In this document: piece by piece, positions 1 to 8,290 of the stretch
Layout of the letters: the number at the start of each line of letters is the position of its first letter
Numbering within the stretch: position 1 is the stretch's first letter
Origin: an uncultured Clostridia bacterium
GTDB taxonomy: Bacteria > Bacillota > Clostridia > Saccharofermentanales > Saccharofermentanaceae
Direction: 5' to 3'
Length of the DNA: 48,210 nt
Assembly: GCA_947304405.1 (NCBI GenBank)
Contig: CAMZBB010000007.1
Span: 1 to 48,210 of the forward strand
Notes under the pieces: model-generated
What the model saw: the letters and a program-made list of their open reading frames with translations, nothing else
Database searches by the model: none
What the model was told of the DNA's origin: nothing
Translations under genes and position numbers: made by a program

Positions 1-1396
1 AGCACTCACCCATACCACGTGCAACAACTGCAGCGTGTGATGTCATACCGCCACGAACTGTAAGGATACCCTCAGCAGCCTTCATGCCTGTGATGTCTTC
101 AGGAGATGTCTCGAGTCTTACGAGGACAACCTTCTCTCCTCTGTCGTGCCAAGCTACTGCGTCGTCAGCTGTGAATACGATCTTACCGCAAGCAGCTCCC
201 GGAGAAGCTCCGAGTCCCTTACCGATAGCCTCTGCAGCCTTGAGTGCAGCGGGATCGAACTGAGGGTGAAGGAGTGTGTCGAGGTTACGAGGATCGATCA
301 TCGCAACTGCTTCTTCAGGTGTTCTCATGCCCTCGTCAACGAGGTCGCATGCGATCTTCATAGCAGCCTGAGCGGTTCTCTTACCGTTTCTTGTCTGGAG
401 CATGTAGAGCTTACCGTGCTCAACTGTGAACTCCATGTCCTGCATGTCTCTGTAGTGCTTTTCGAGTGTCTCGCAAACCTGTGTGAACTGAGCGAATGCT
501 TCAGGGAACTTCTGCTCCATCTCAGCGATCTTCATAGGAGTACGAACGCCTGCAACAACGTCCTCGCCCTGTGCGTTTGTAAGGAACTCACCGAAGAGGC
601 CCTTCTCACCTGTAGCAGGGTCACGTGTGAAAGCAACACCTGTACCGCAGTCGTCACCCATGTTACCGAATGCCATGGACTGAACGTTAACTGCTGTACC
701 CCAAGAATAAGGGATATCGTTGTCTCTTCTGTAGACGTTAGCTCTCGGGTTGTCCCAGCTTCTAAATACGGCCTTGATAGCGCCGATGAGCTGCTCCTTA
801 GGATCTGTAGGGAAGTCTGTGCCGATCTTAGCCTTGTACTCAGCCTTGAACTGTGAAGCGAGTTCCTTGAGGTCGTCAGCTGTGAGCTCAACGTCCTGCT
901 TAACTCCTCTTTCAGCCTTCATCTTGTCTATGAGTTCTTCGAAGTACTTCTTGCCGACTTCCATAACAACGTCGGAATACATCTGGATAAATCTTCTGTA
1001 GCAGTCCCAAGCCCATCTGGGGTTATTGGACTTTGTAGCGATAACATCAACAACCTGCTCGTTGAGACCAAGGTTGAGGATGGTGTCCATCATACCAGGC
1101 ATGGAAGCTCTTGCGCCGGATCTGACGGAAACAAGGAGCGGGTTCTCGAGATCGCCGAATTTCTTTCCTGTGATCTCTTCAAGCTTTACGATGTACTCCA
1201 TGACCTGCGCCATGATCTCATCATTGATCTGACGACCGTCTTCGTAGTACTTGGTGCAAGCCTCGGTGCTGATCGTGAAACCCTGGGGAACAGGGAGACC
1301 GATGTTGGTCATCTCAGCAAGGTTTGCGCCCTTTCCTCCGAGGAGTTCGCGCATGTTTCCGTTGCCTTCGGTGAACAGGTAAACGTACTTTGTCAT
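1..1396 (-). CDS. ppdK: Pyruvate, phosphate dikinase (3' end cut by window edge)
   Basis: Interconverts pyruvate + ATP + Pi and PEP + AMP + PPi in the cytoplasm; in anaerobes it often runs in glycolysis. The reading starts MTKYVYLFTEGNG and continues with GGKGANLAEM, the ATP-grasp N-terminus of the PPDK/PEP-synthase family. Near residues 450-460 is GGMTSHAAVVARGMG, holding the His that carries the phosphate in the swivelling domain. The C-terminal PEP/pyruvate-binding barrel lies beyond base 1, so roughly half of a usual ~875-residue protein is visible. The ATG at 1396 has AAAGGCGG about 9 bases upstream. A 79-bp gap separates it from glyS, so it may be transcribed with the glyS cluster or from its own weak promoter. 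Confidence 0.95.
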   Translation of the reverse strand, partial: MTKYVYLFTEGNGNMRELLGGKGANLAEMTNIGLPVPQGFTISTEACTKYYEDGRQINDEIMAQVMEYIVKLEEITGKKFGDLENPLLVSVRSGARASMPGMMDTILNLGLNEQVVDVIATKSNNPRWAWDCYRRFIQMYSDVVMEVGKKYFEELIDKMKAERGVKQDVELTADDLKELASQFKAEYKAKIGTDFPTDPKEQLIGAIKAVFRSWDNPRANVYRRDNDIPYSWGTAVNVQSMAFGNMGDDCGTGVAFTRDPATGEKGLFGEFLTNAQGEDVVAGVRTPMKIAEMEQKFPEAFAQFTQVCETLEKHYRDMQDMEFTVEHGKLYMLQTRNGKRTAQAAMKIACDLVDEGMRTPEEAVAMIDPRNLDTLLHPQFDPAALKAAEAIGKGLGASPGAACGKIVFTADDAVAWHDRGEKVVLVRLETSPEDITGMKAAEGILTVRGGMTSHAAVVARGMGEC

Positions 1397-1469
1397 TGTA
1401 ATTGTCCGCCTTTCATTTATGTTTATTTGTTTTTATTTCTTGTAAAGCCTTGCGCGCCTTGTAGAAATC

Positions 1470-1478
1470 ATTGTATCA
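1470..1478 (-). promoter_or_regulatory. Possible extended -10 promoter for ppdK
   Basis: Read on the minus strand this is TGATACAAT, an extended -10 element (TGnTACAAT) at the very end of glyS, giving a ppdK leader of about 65 bases. No good -35 is visible at 16-18 bp, so this is a weak call. Confidence 0.3.
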
Positions 1479-2891
1479 GAAATCAAACTTATCGCTGAAG
1501 AATTCGTTTAATTTCTCAATAGGGAACCTGATGTTGCCTGGTTCGTACTCGACGTTCTTCATCGAGTCGCGCTCACGGATCGTAACACAGCCGTCGTTCT
1601 CTGAATCGAAGTCATAAACGACGCAGTAAGGTGTACCGATCTCGTCTTCTCTTCTGTAGCGTTTTCCGATGCTCTGACGGTCATCAAATTCGCACATGTA
1701 CTTCTTGGAAAGCTGCTCGAAAATGGGAGTTGCCTTCTCGGAAAGCTTAGCTGAAAGAGGAAGCACTGCGATCTTGATGGGAGCAAGGAACGGGTGGAAT
1801 CTCATAACCGTTCTTACGTCGCCGCCCTCAAGTTCTTCCTCATCGTATGCAGAGCAGAGGAATGCGAGAGTAACACGGTCAGCACCGAGCGAAGGCTCGA
1901 TAACATAGGGGATGTACTTCTCGTTCTTTGCGGGATCGAAATATGTGAGATCCTGCTTGGAGAATTCCATGTGCTGCTTGAGGTCGTAATCCGTACGGTC
2001 AGCGATGCCCCAGAGCTCGCCCCAATCCGTGAACGGGAAAGCGAACTCATAGTCTGTAGTAGCTCTTGAATAGAAAGCGAGCTCTTCTTTTGCGTGGTCT
2101 CTCGTACGGAGTTCAGACTCCTTGATGCCAAGGCTGATGAGCCAGTCGTGGCAGAACTGCTTCCAGTAATCGAACCACTCGAGGTCTGTTCCGGGTTCGC
2201 AGAAGAACTCAAGCTCCATCTGCTCGAACTCTCTTGTACGGAAGATGAAGTTGCCGGGTGTGATCTCGTTTCTGAAAGACTTACCGATCTGGCAGATACC
2301 GAAAGGGAGCTTCTTTCTTGCGGAACGCTGAACGTTTGCAAAGTTAACGAAGATACCCTGTGCGGTCTCAGGTCTTAAATAAACCTCAGATGTTGCATCC
2401 TCGGTAACACCGATGAATGTCTTGAACATGAGGTTGAACTTTCTGATGTCGGTAAAATTGTGCCCGCCGCACACAGGGCAGGGAATGTTCTTTTCCCTGA
2501 TGTAAGCGACCATGTCTTCAGGGCTCATACCTTCTACGGATACGCCCTCAACACCGTTCTCCTTGTTCCAGTCCTCAACTAAGTTATCTGCTCTCTGGCG
2601 TGCCTTGCACTGCTTGCAGTCGATGAGAGGATCGGAGAAACCGCCTACGTGGCCTGAAGCGACCCATGTCTTGGGGTTCATTATGATCGCCGCATCGAGT
2701 CCTACGTTGTAAGGGCTCTCCTGGACGAATTTCTTCCACCATGCAGCTTTGACGTTATTCTTAAGCTGGACTCCTAACGGGCCGTAATCCCAGGAATTAG
2801 CAAGGCCGCCGTAGATATCCGAACCCGGATATACAAAGCCTCTGACCTTTGCGAGGGATACGATCTTGTCCATTGTTTTCTCAACAGCCAT
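1476..2891 (-). CDS. glyS: Glycyl-tRNA synthetase, single-chain alpha2 type
   Basis: Charges tRNA-Gly with glycine. The 471 residues match the homodimeric class II enzyme rather than the two-subunit GlyQ/GlyS form. Visible landmarks are the N-terminal [18 protein letters not shown], a Cys pair in the insertion (CPVCGGHNF), motif 2 (FRNEITP followed by [10 protein letters not shown]), and the C-terminal anticodon-binding domain with [13 protein letters not shown] and VTIRERDS. The ATG at 2891 follows GAGGGTG at a spacing of 7. It sits 11 bp behind rpoZ and is probably co-transcribed with yicC-remA-gmk-rpoZ. No T-box leader precedes it. Confidence 0.96.
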   Translation of the reverse strand: MAVEKTMDKIVSLAKVRGFVYPGSDIYGGLANSWDYGPLGVQLKNNVKAAWWKKFVQESPYNVGLDAAIIMNPKTWVASGHVGGFSDPLIDCKQCKARQRADNLVEDWNKENGVEGVSVEGMSPEDMVAYIREKNIPCPVCGGHNFTDIRKFNLMFKTFIGVTEDATSEVYLRPETAQGIFVNFANVQRSARKKLPFGICQIGKSFRNEITPGNFIFRTREFEQMELEFFCEPGTDLEWFDYWKQFCHDWLISLGIKESELRTRDHAKEELAFYSRATTDYEFAFPFTDWGELWGIADRTDYDLKQHMEFSKQDLTYFDPAKNEKYIPYVIEPSLGADRVTLAFLCSAYDEEELEGGDVRTVMRFHPFLAPIKIAVLPLSAKLSEKATPIFEQLSKKYMCEFDDRQSIGKRYRREDEIGTPYCVVYDFDSENDGCVTIRERDSMKNVEYEPGNIRFPIEKLNEFFSDKFDF

Positions 2892-2902
2892 CTATATCAC
2901 CC

Positions 2903-3349
2903 TCAGTCTTCCTGCTTGTCTTCGTCATCAGCGAATTCGTCTTCTTCAGAGTACTCTACGTCCTCTTCGCCTTCTTCACCGTTAAGGGCATTGAAAAGAT
3001 TATCCATGCCCTTCTCGCTGATCTGCTCGGTAAGATCGATTCCGGATCTCTCAAGACGCTCTTCTTCAAGAAGTCTCTGTCTTGTTCTCTCTTCTTCGAT
3101 CCTGCGGATCCTCTCTTCACGTGTGATCGGAATGACTGCCTGATCGGACACGTCGCCTTCCACTGCAACGATCTTGTCTGCTGCAACTTCACGGCAAGCG
3201 AGCGATACAACGTTTGCTGCATCGGTATCGTCAACCATCGGCTGAGCTCCGTCGGTAAGCTCTCTTGCGCGCTTACTTACGAGCACTGCGAGATCGTAAG
3301 GACTCGCTGACTTTGACTTGAGTTTCTCGATTGAAGGATCTGTTAACAT
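2903..3349 (-). CDS. rpoZ: RNA polymerase omega subunit with long acidic tail
   Basis: Small RNA polymerase assembly subunit. The N-terminal ~65 residues carry the omega pattern (MLTDPSIEKLKSKSASPYDL, then VSKRARELTDG). Position in the classic yicC-remA-gmk-rpoZ order supports the call. At 148 residues it is much longer than the usual 60-90. Residues ~75-148 form an Arg/Glu-rich probable helix (REERIRRIEEERTRQRLLEE) followed by an acidic end (EEGEEDVEYSEEDEFADDED). The start at 3349 has GAGAGG six bases upstream. The gene follows gmk by 15 bp. Confidence 0.88.
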   Translation of the reverse strand: MLTDPSIEKLKSKSASPYDLAVLVSKRARELTDGAQPMVDDTDAANVVSLACREVAADKIVAVEGDVSDQAVIPITREERIRRIEEERTRQRLLEEERLERSGIDLTEQISEKGMDNLFNALNGEEGEEDVEYSEEDEFADDEDKQED

Positions 3350-3364
3350 TTTTACCTCTCTCCT

Positions 3365-3988
3365 TTATAAAAGTGCTTTTGCTGTATCTATGTTCTTCGA
3401 AGCTTTAAGCTTTTCGGCTGTGATTATCGCGACTATCTCTCTTGCCGCAGTGTCTATGTCTCCGTTGGTCACCAGATATTCGAATTCGCCGGCGCGCCCT
3501 ATTTCCTCTTTTGCCTGGGTAAGTCTTTTTTGTATCTTCTCCTCAGTCTCGGTGCCTCTTCCGCGGAGCCTCATCTCAAGCTCTTCCATCGAAGGCGGAA
3601 GGATGAATATCGTGACCGTGTCGACATCGAACTTCCTGTTGAGCGCGAGGCTGCCTTCTATCGTGATATCGAAAAGAACATCCTGTCCCTTCATGACCAT
3701 CTTCCTCAGCGGTTCTGCAGGCGTTCCGTAGTAGTTGTCAACGTAAGTATCGTACTCTACGATCTCGTCGTCTTTTATCATCTGCTCGAACTGTTCCCTG
3801 GTCCTGAAATAATATTCAACGCCGTCTTGTTCCTGACCTCTGGGTGCCCTTGTCGTAACGGAAATGGAATGGCCCACGCTCCCGGGATTGGCCTGTTCAA
3901 GAAGTTCTTCGACTCTTGCGAGTACAGTTCCCTTGCCGACGCCCGAAGGTCCGGATACTGCTACGATCAATCCCCTGAAATCGCTCAT
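3365..3988 (-). CDS. gmk: Guanylate kinase
   Basis: Phosphorylates GMP to GDP with ATP in purine nucleotide metabolism. The start MSDFRGLIVAVSGPSGVGKGTV contains the P-loop GPSGVGKGT, followed by SVTTRAPRGQEQDGVEYYF of the GMP-binding region and RLRGRGTETEEKIQKRL of the lid. I place the start at 3988: GGAGATG lies just upstream, and the ATGA overlap with the remA stop indicates translational coupling. The open frame extends 27 codons further upstream to 4069, but that part overlaps remA and is not conserved. Product 207 residues, normal for the family. Confidence 0.95.
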   Translation of the reverse strand: MSDFRGLIVAVSGPSGVGKGTVLARVEELLEQANPGSVGHSISVTTRAPRGQEQDGVEYYFRTREQFEQMIKDDEIVEYDTYVDNYYGTPAEPLRKMVMKGQDVLFDITIEGSLALNRKFDVDTVTIFILPPSMEELEMRLRGRGTETEEKIQKRLTQAKEEIGRAGEFEYLVTNGDIDTAAREIVAIITAEKLKASKNIDTAKALL

Positions 3989-4218
3989 CCCAGCATCTCC
4001 TTTATCTCTGCGCAGCTCTTGGCGGAAAGAAGGATTATGTCGGTATCCGTGACTACCGCCGACTGGCACTTCTTGCCCGCGCAGCAGTCAACGCAGGAGC
4101 CTCTGTCCTTCGCATCCTGTATCATTCTTCTGACCGGCGCGGAGTCAGCAGCGGCAACGCAGACTATCCTGCTCCTTGCCGCGATATTTCCAAAACCGAT
4201 GTCAATGAATTCTGCCAT
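3985..4218 (-). CDS. remA: RemA-type DUF370 regulatory protein
   Basis: Seventy-seven residues resembling RemA (DUF370), a small DNA-binding protein that in Bacillus activates biofilm-matrix and osmoprotection genes. The family signature is clear at the N-terminus (MAEFIDIGFGNIAARSRIVC) and in APVRRMIQDAKDRG. The C-terminal end is richer in Cys (CVDCCAGKKC) than I expect. It lies between yicC (10-bp gap) and gmk (4-base overlap), the usual Firmicute position. Its targets in this organism cannot be inferred. Confidence 0.88.
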   Translation of the reverse strand: MAEFIDIGFGNIAARSRIVCVAAADSAPVRRMIQDAKDRGSCVDCCAGKKCQSAVVTDTDIILLSAKSCAEIKEMLG

Positions 4219-4228
4219 GCGTCTTTCC

Positions 4229-5116
4229 TTATACCAGGTTCTGGACCTGTTCCCTCATCTCTTCAACAATGTTCTTGCACAAAAGCACATTGTTCGTGAT
4301 CTCGATATCGTTTGCCTTGCTGCCCGTGGTGTTTACCTCGCGGTTGATCTCCTGGATAAGGAAATCCATCTGCTTGCCGACTGCACCATTGCCCGAAAGG
4401 ATCTTTCTTGCCTGTGCGATATGGCTGGCAAGCCTCGTGAGTTCTTCATCGATCGCGCACTTGTCAGCAAAGACCGCAACCTCAGCTGCGAGTCTGTTGT
4501 CATCATAGAAAGCGCGCTGGTCGCTCGTGAGTATCTCATCGATCCTCGCAGTCAGTTTCTCCCTGTATGAGACTATAACGGAAGGCGCATGCGCCAGAAT
4601 GTCGTTACGTATCTTCTCCAGATTGTCAACCTTGGAAAGTATATTGGCACAGAGAGCATCACCTTCGCGCTTCCTCATTGCGAGCATTCCGTCGATGGCA
4701 ACGCCCAATGTCTCCATCAGTTCTTCAAGAGCTCTTGCCTCATCGATAGTTCTCTGTTCTACGGAAAGCACATCCTGAAAATCGGCAATCTGTGATACCT
4801 TGAGGTCATCTTCTCTGCCTGTTGATTCAGCAAGCTTTTTGGCCGCATCGGAATATGCCTTTGCGAGTCCTTCGTTAACGGTAACAGTCTGATCGGCACC
4901 GTCATTGTCGGCGTAATTGATGTAGCAGTCGATCTTGCCTCTAACGAGTCTTTCGGTAATGACCTTACGTACATCCACTTCAGCGAAATTGAAAAATCTG
5001 GGCAGTCTTATGTTTATATCGCAAAATCTGCTGTTGACCGATTTAAGCTCCACGCTGTATTTTCTGGTATCAAAAACTTTCTCACCGCGGCCGAAACCGG
5101 TCATGCTGTAAGCCAT
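4229..5116 (-). CDS. yicC: YicC-family endoribonuclease
   Basis: YicC/YloC family protein, linked to RNA cleavage and decay. The N-terminus MAYSMTGFGRGEKV and NSRFCDINIRLPRFF are the hallmark YicC_N motifs; the C-terminal DUF1732 part shows GKQMDFLIQEINREVNTTGSKAND. Length 295 is typical. The ATG at 5116 is preceded by GAGGAG. It is the first gene of the yicC-remA-gmk-rpoZ(-glyS) unit, with a well-formed promoter about 75 bp upstream and a hairpin-U6 element in its leader. Confidence 0.95.
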   Translation of the reverse strand: MAYSMTGFGRGEKVFDTRKYSVELKSVNSRFCDINIRLPRFFNFAEVDVRKVITERLVRGKIDCYINYADNDGADQTVTVNEGLAKAYSDAAKKLAESTGREDDLKVSQIADFQDVLSVEQRTIDEARALEELMETLGVAIDGMLAMRKREGDALCANILSKVDNLEKIRNDILAHAPSVIVSYREKLTARIDEILTSDQRAFYDDNRLAAEVAVFADKCAIDEELTRLASHIAQARKILSGNGAVGKQMDFLIQEINREVNTTGSKANDIEITNNVLLCKNIVEEMREQVQNLV

Positions 5117-5140
5117 AAGAACTCCTCAGGTATTCGGAAT

Positions 5141-5183
5141 AAAAAAGCCTTACCGCCCAGGATTATTCCTGTAGCTCAAGGCT
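5141..5183 (-). terminator. Hairpin-U6 element in the yicC leader
   Basis: On the minus strand an outer stem AGCCTT/AAGGCT (5178-5183 with 5146-5151) encloses an inner stem CAGGA/TCCTG (5167-5171 with 5158-5162), followed by six T. This looks like an intrinsic terminator. It begins seven bases after the -10 of the predicted yicC promoter, so it is either an attenuator for yicC or the terminator of the metallophosphoesterase transcript overlapping the promoter. Confidence 0.6.
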
Positions 5184-5190
5184 CCCGATT

Positions 5191-5219
5191 ATTATATATA
5201 AATAATATAAATTTGGCAA
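5191..5219 (-). promoter_or_regulatory. Sigma-A-type promoter for yicC operon
   Basis: Minus-strand -35 TTGCCA (5214-5219), 17-bp spacer, perfect -10 TATAAT (5191-5196). Predicted start near 5184, 68 bases before the yicC ATG. Confidence 0.75.
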
Positions 5220-5301
5220 TAAAACGAATTTGACAACTTGCCTGTGATTCAATAATTCAGGGCATCACAGAGCGCGAAAAATTTTTCGAAGCGAGATTTT
5301 C

Positions 5302-6015
5302 TTACTTTATCAGGACCGGTCTGAAGCCGAGATAATCCGCCGAAGTGCAGAAGTATCTGCAGCCGCCGATGACACCTTCCCTGGCAAACTTATGCGATTT
5401 ACCGTGAAGATGTCCGTACACGCAGATGTCTATTCCGGCCTCGGTGATGATGTCAGAGAATTCCGTATTCTCCTGCTGCGAAGTAACGGGCGGATAATGC
5501 AGCATCAGAATGTGAGTCTTCTTATGTTCCGGATCTGCTTCGGCGAGTTCTTTTACGCAAAGACCAAGTCTCAATATCTCCCTGTCGTAGATCTTTTTCT
5601 TATCCGGATCCTCAGTCCTTGAAGCCTCTGTCATCCACCCTCTCGTACCTGTAACAAGACAGTCCTCAACCTCGATGACATTAGTCCTGACCAGTTCCAG
5701 TCCCGGGAATGAGTGTGCTTCAAAGAACTCGTCGAGCTTCTTCATCGTGGTCCACCAGAAATCGTGATTCCCGCGTGACAGGAGCTTCCTTCCGGGAAGC
5801 GACGAGATAAACGCGAAGTCCTCTTCGGCCTTGTCGATATATGTTGCCCATGAGATATCGCCCGGGATCAGCACAGTATCCTCAGGCTTAACGGCAGCAT
5901 TCCATTCATCTCTGATGCGTTCTAAATAGCCCGCCCACTGATGTCCGAAAAGCTCCATCGATTTCTCGGGATTTGACAGTGACAGATGAAGATCTGCCAG
6001 TGCATATATCGACAT
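5302..6015 (-). CDS. Calcineurin-like metallophosphoesterase
   Basis: Predicted cytoplasmic metal-dependent phosphoesterase of unknown substrate. The five metal-site blocks are all present: DLHL at residues 8-11, GDISW, GNHDFWW, LHYPP and YGHLHG. No signal peptide or membrane segment. Length 237. The start MSIYALADLHLS at 6015 has GGAGAG upstream and lies three bases after the uvrC stop, so it forms an operon with HPr-like and uvrC. A perfect 14-bp palindrome (CGAAAAATTTTTCG, 5276-5289) lies just downstream. Confidence 0.85.
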   Translation of the reverse strand: MSIYALADLHLSLSNPEKSMELFGHQWAGYLERIRDEWNAAVKPEDTVLIPGDISWATYIDKAEEDFAFISSLPGRKLLSRGNHDFWWTTMKKLDEFFEAHSFPGLELVRTNVIEVEDCLVTGTRGWMTEASRTEDPDKKKIYDREILRLGLCVKELAEADPEHKKTHILMLHYPPVTSQQENTEFSDIITEAGIDICVYGHLHGKSHKFAREGVIGGCRYFCTSADYLGFRPVLIK

Positions 6016-6018
6016 CGG

Positions 6019-7890
6019 TCACTCTCCTTCGTGAAAGAATCCGTATATTGCGTCAGCATCTTTTTCGGAGATTCCTTTGACCTGCGCAAGGTTCTCTTTT
6101 GATGCTTCGCTTACTGCCTTGATTGTACCAAACGACTCGAGAAGAAGCTTCCTTTTTGCGGGGCCGATACCGGGAATACCCTCGAGTTTGTATCTCATGT
6201 TCCTCTTGCCTGAGAGTTTTCTCTGATATGAGACCGCGAACCTGTGGACCTCGTTCTGCACCGTTGTCAGAAACCTCAGAAGTCCGACTTCCCCGTCGGT
6301 CAATTCCCTGCCTTCAAGCCTTATCTCACGCCCGTCTTCGAAAACGATCCCCGAGGTCTTGTGGCGATCGTTCTTGACCATTCCGGCAAGCTTTATATTC
6401 TCGGTTCCAGGGAGATCTCTGACCACCGAAGCGATCGCGCTGAGCTGTCCTTTTCCGCCGTCGGCGAGTATCAGATCCGGCCAGGCGAAGCCGTCACTTC
6501 CGCTGTGCGCGAAACGTCTTTCGAGCGTCTCTCTCATCGAAGCAAAATCATCCTGTTCCGTCACTCTTTTCATCTTGAAAAGCCTGTACGACTGGCGGTC
6601 GGGTTTGCCGTCTTTGAACACCACCATGCCCGCGCAGATATCGTCATTGCCAAGGTTCGAGATATCGAATGATTCCACACGCGACAGCGAACCTTCCGGC
6701 GATCCCATCAACCCTTCGAGATACTTCAAAGGAGCCGACGGATCCGCGCCAGCATTGCCGCCCCTCAAAATACGGCGGACCATCATCTCACGGGCATTGA
6801 GCTGGGCAAGATTTGACAGTTCCTTAAGTTCTCCCCTTTCGGCAACATGAAGCCTGACTTTTCTGCCGGCCTTCTCACAAAGCAGATCCCCGATCGAAGC
6901 AAGATCGGTGTCAGAAGGTTCATAAGGCAGCAGTATCAAAGGCGGTACGAACGGTGCATCGTCGTAGTACTGCATAAGGAAATTCGCAAGGATGTCCGAC
7001 TGTTCGTTCTCATCACCGGGGAAAAAATAAGTTGAGGAGCCGACTATCCTTCCCTCTCTCAATTCGAGTTTTCGAACGCACGTCTCACCGGCATCAGAAT
7101 AAAGTCCGATGGCATCGCAATCACGCTCCACGTTAAGGAAAACGCGCTGGTTCCTGCTTATGTTCTTAAGGGCGATCATGCGGTCCCTCAAAGTTCCGGC
7201 ACGCTCGAATTCCAGGGCTTCCGCAGCCTTCTCCATCTGAGTCGTAATATCGTTTTCAATGCCGTCGTATTTGCCTTCGAAGAACAATACGATCTGCTCG
7301 GTCATCCTTCTGTATTCATCGTTTTTAACGGTACCGAGGCACGGCGCCATGCACTTGCCGATATGGTAGTTAAGGCATGGTCTCTCTTTGCCGATATCTC
7401 TGGGAAAAACTTTCCGGCAGCGCTTGAGCGGGAAGATGTCGGAGATCGCCTTAAGCACTTCGTTGCAGTCCGAATTCATGTACGGTCCGTAATATCTCGC
7501 ACCCGCTTTTCTGGCTATAGGATCGGGACGGAAAGCCTTGAATACCCTCGGGTACTCTTCATTCAAAGTAATGCAGATATAGGGGTATCCTTTATCGTCC
7601 CTGAGCAGGATATTGTAATGAGGCTGATAACGCTTGATGAGGTTGTTCTCGAGCAGGAGCGCTTCAGGTTCCGACCCGACTACCGTGTACTCGAAATCCG
7701 CTACGTGCGACACCATCGCCGCAACCTTCGGGCTGGCGATCGCACCGCTTGCAAAATAGCTCTTGAGACGGTTTCTGAGTTTCTTCGCTTTCCCCACATA
7801 TATAACAACGCCCGAAGCGTCCTTCATGAGGTAAACTCCGGGAGTCTGTGGGACTGTGTCCAGCCTGGCGTCGAATTTCCCGCCGGACAT
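6019..7890 (-). CDS. uvrC: Excinuclease ABC subunit C
   Basis: Makes the dual incisions in nucleotide excision repair with UvrA and UvrB. Domains in order: GIY-YIG nuclease (PGVYLMKDASGVVIYVGKAK, residues ~12-31), a Cys cluster (CRKVFP...CLNYHIGKCMAPC), the UVR coiled coil, the RNase-H-like second nuclease domain (VESFDISNLGND; ILADGGKGQL), and a C-terminal helix-hairpin-helix pair (LEGIPGIGPAKRKLLLESFG). Length 623 is standard. The ATG at 7890 shares one base with the upstream HPr-like stop (TAATG), indicating coupling. Confidence 0.97.
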   Translation of the reverse strand: MSGGKFDARLDTVPQTPGVYLMKDASGVVIYVGKAKKLRNRLKSYFASGAIASPKVAAMVSHVADFEYTVVGSEPEALLLENNLIKRYQPHYNILLRDDKGYPYICITLNEEYPRVFKAFRPDPIARKAGARYYGPYMNSDCNEVLKAISDIFPLKRCRKVFPRDIGKERPCLNYHIGKCMAPCLGTVKNDEYRRMTEQIVLFFEGKYDGIENDITTQMEKAAEALEFERAGTLRDRMIALKNISRNQRVFLNVERDCDAIGLYSDAGETCVRKLELREGRIVGSSTYFFPGDENEQSDILANFLMQYYDDAPFVPPLILLPYEPSDTDLASIGDLLCEKAGRKVRLHVAERGELKELSNLAQLNAREMMVRRILRGGNAGADPSAPLKYLEGLMGSPEGSLSRVESFDISNLGNDDICAGMVVFKDGKPDRQSYRLFKMKRVTEQDDFASMRETLERRFAHSGSDGFAWPDLILADGGKGQLSAIASVVRDLPGTENIKLAGMVKNDRHKTSGIVFEDGREIRLEGRELTDGEVGLLRFLTTVQNEVHRFAVSYQRKLSGKRNMRYKLEGIPGIGPAKRKLLLESFGTIKAVSEASKENLAQVKGISEKDADAIYGFFHEGE

Positions 7891-8156
7891 TATACTGCGA
7901 TCTTAGGATTCTTGAGGTGTGATATAAGAGCGTTAACTGCATCCTGAGCATCGTCGCCTTCAGCTTCGATCTCGATCTCAGCACCGTTCTCTATTCCAAG
8001 GGACATAACACCGAGCAGGCTCTTCGCATTAGCGCGTCTTCCGCTGCGGATCAGGTAGATAGTGCTTCTGTACTGGGAAGCCTTCTGAATGAGTACGGCG
8101 ACCGTCTTCATCTGAAGCGAATCTTCACAGTCGAAAACAATTTTCTCTTTTACCAT
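7890..8156 (-). CDS. HPr-family protein with Gln15 and Ser46 (Crh-like)
   Basis: An 88-residue HPr-fold protein. From the start at 8156 (GGAAGGTG upstream; a longer 100-residue reading is less likely), residue 15, the PTS phosphohistidine in HPr, is Gln, within DSLQMKTVAV. The usual Gly-x-His-Ala-Arg-Pro motif is lost. The regulatory site is intact: ANAKSLLGVMSLG puts Ser at residue 46. Q15/S46 is the pattern of Bacillus Crh, a catabolite-repression cofactor unable to carry PTS phosphate. I infer a regulatory rather than transport role. It is the first gene of an HPr-like-uvrC-phosphoesterase operon with its own promoter. Confidence 0.88.
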   Translation of the reverse strand: MVKEKIVFDCEDSLQMKTVAVLIQKASQYRSTIYLIRSGRRANAKSLLGVMSLGIENGAEIEIEAEGDDAQDAVNALISHLKNPKIAV

Positions 8157-8191
8157 CTTGGAATACACCTTCCCAATCAAATTACTCCACA

Positions 8192-8220
8192 AGTATATTT
8201 TTGGAAACCTTGAAAATCAA
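8192..8220 (-). promoter_or_regulatory. Promoter for the HPr-like-uvrC operon
   Basis: Minus-strand -35 TTGATT (8215-8220), 17-bp spacer, -10 TATACT (8192-8197). Predicted start near 8185, about 29 bases before the ATG at 8156. Confidence 0.6.
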
Positions 8221-8236
8221 CACTAAAAAGGGCTCT

Positions 8237-8270
8237 GAGGGCATTTTCGACTTTTTTACTCAAATGCCTC
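8237..8270 (-). terminator. Weak terminator after tsaB-rimI
   Basis: Inverted repeat GAGGCATTT / AAATGCCCTC with a 15-base loop. The T-run (TTTTT) lies some 8 bases past the stem, so it is a poor match to an intrinsic terminator. Confidence 0.3.
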
Positions 8271-8290
8271 TTATTTGTGTTTTCCTTTTG

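Noticed and set aside
146..856. Plus-strand open frame of 236 codons in the ppdK region
   Set aside because: Shadow of ppdK; Cys/Leu/Ser-rich composition typical of antisense translation.
2892..2902. T-box leader for glycyl-tRNA synthetase
   Set aside because: Only 11 bp separate rpoZ and glyS, leaving no room for a leader.
3989..4069. N-terminal extension of guanylate kinase to 4069
   Set aside because: It overlaps remA out of frame, has no homology, and the internal ATG at 3988 has a good ribosome site and ATGA coupling.
3530..4570. Long plus-strand open frame of 346 codons across gmk, remA and yicC
   Set aside because: Antisense to three clearly recognised coupled genes; the translation is low in family-like motifs and starts without a ribosome site.
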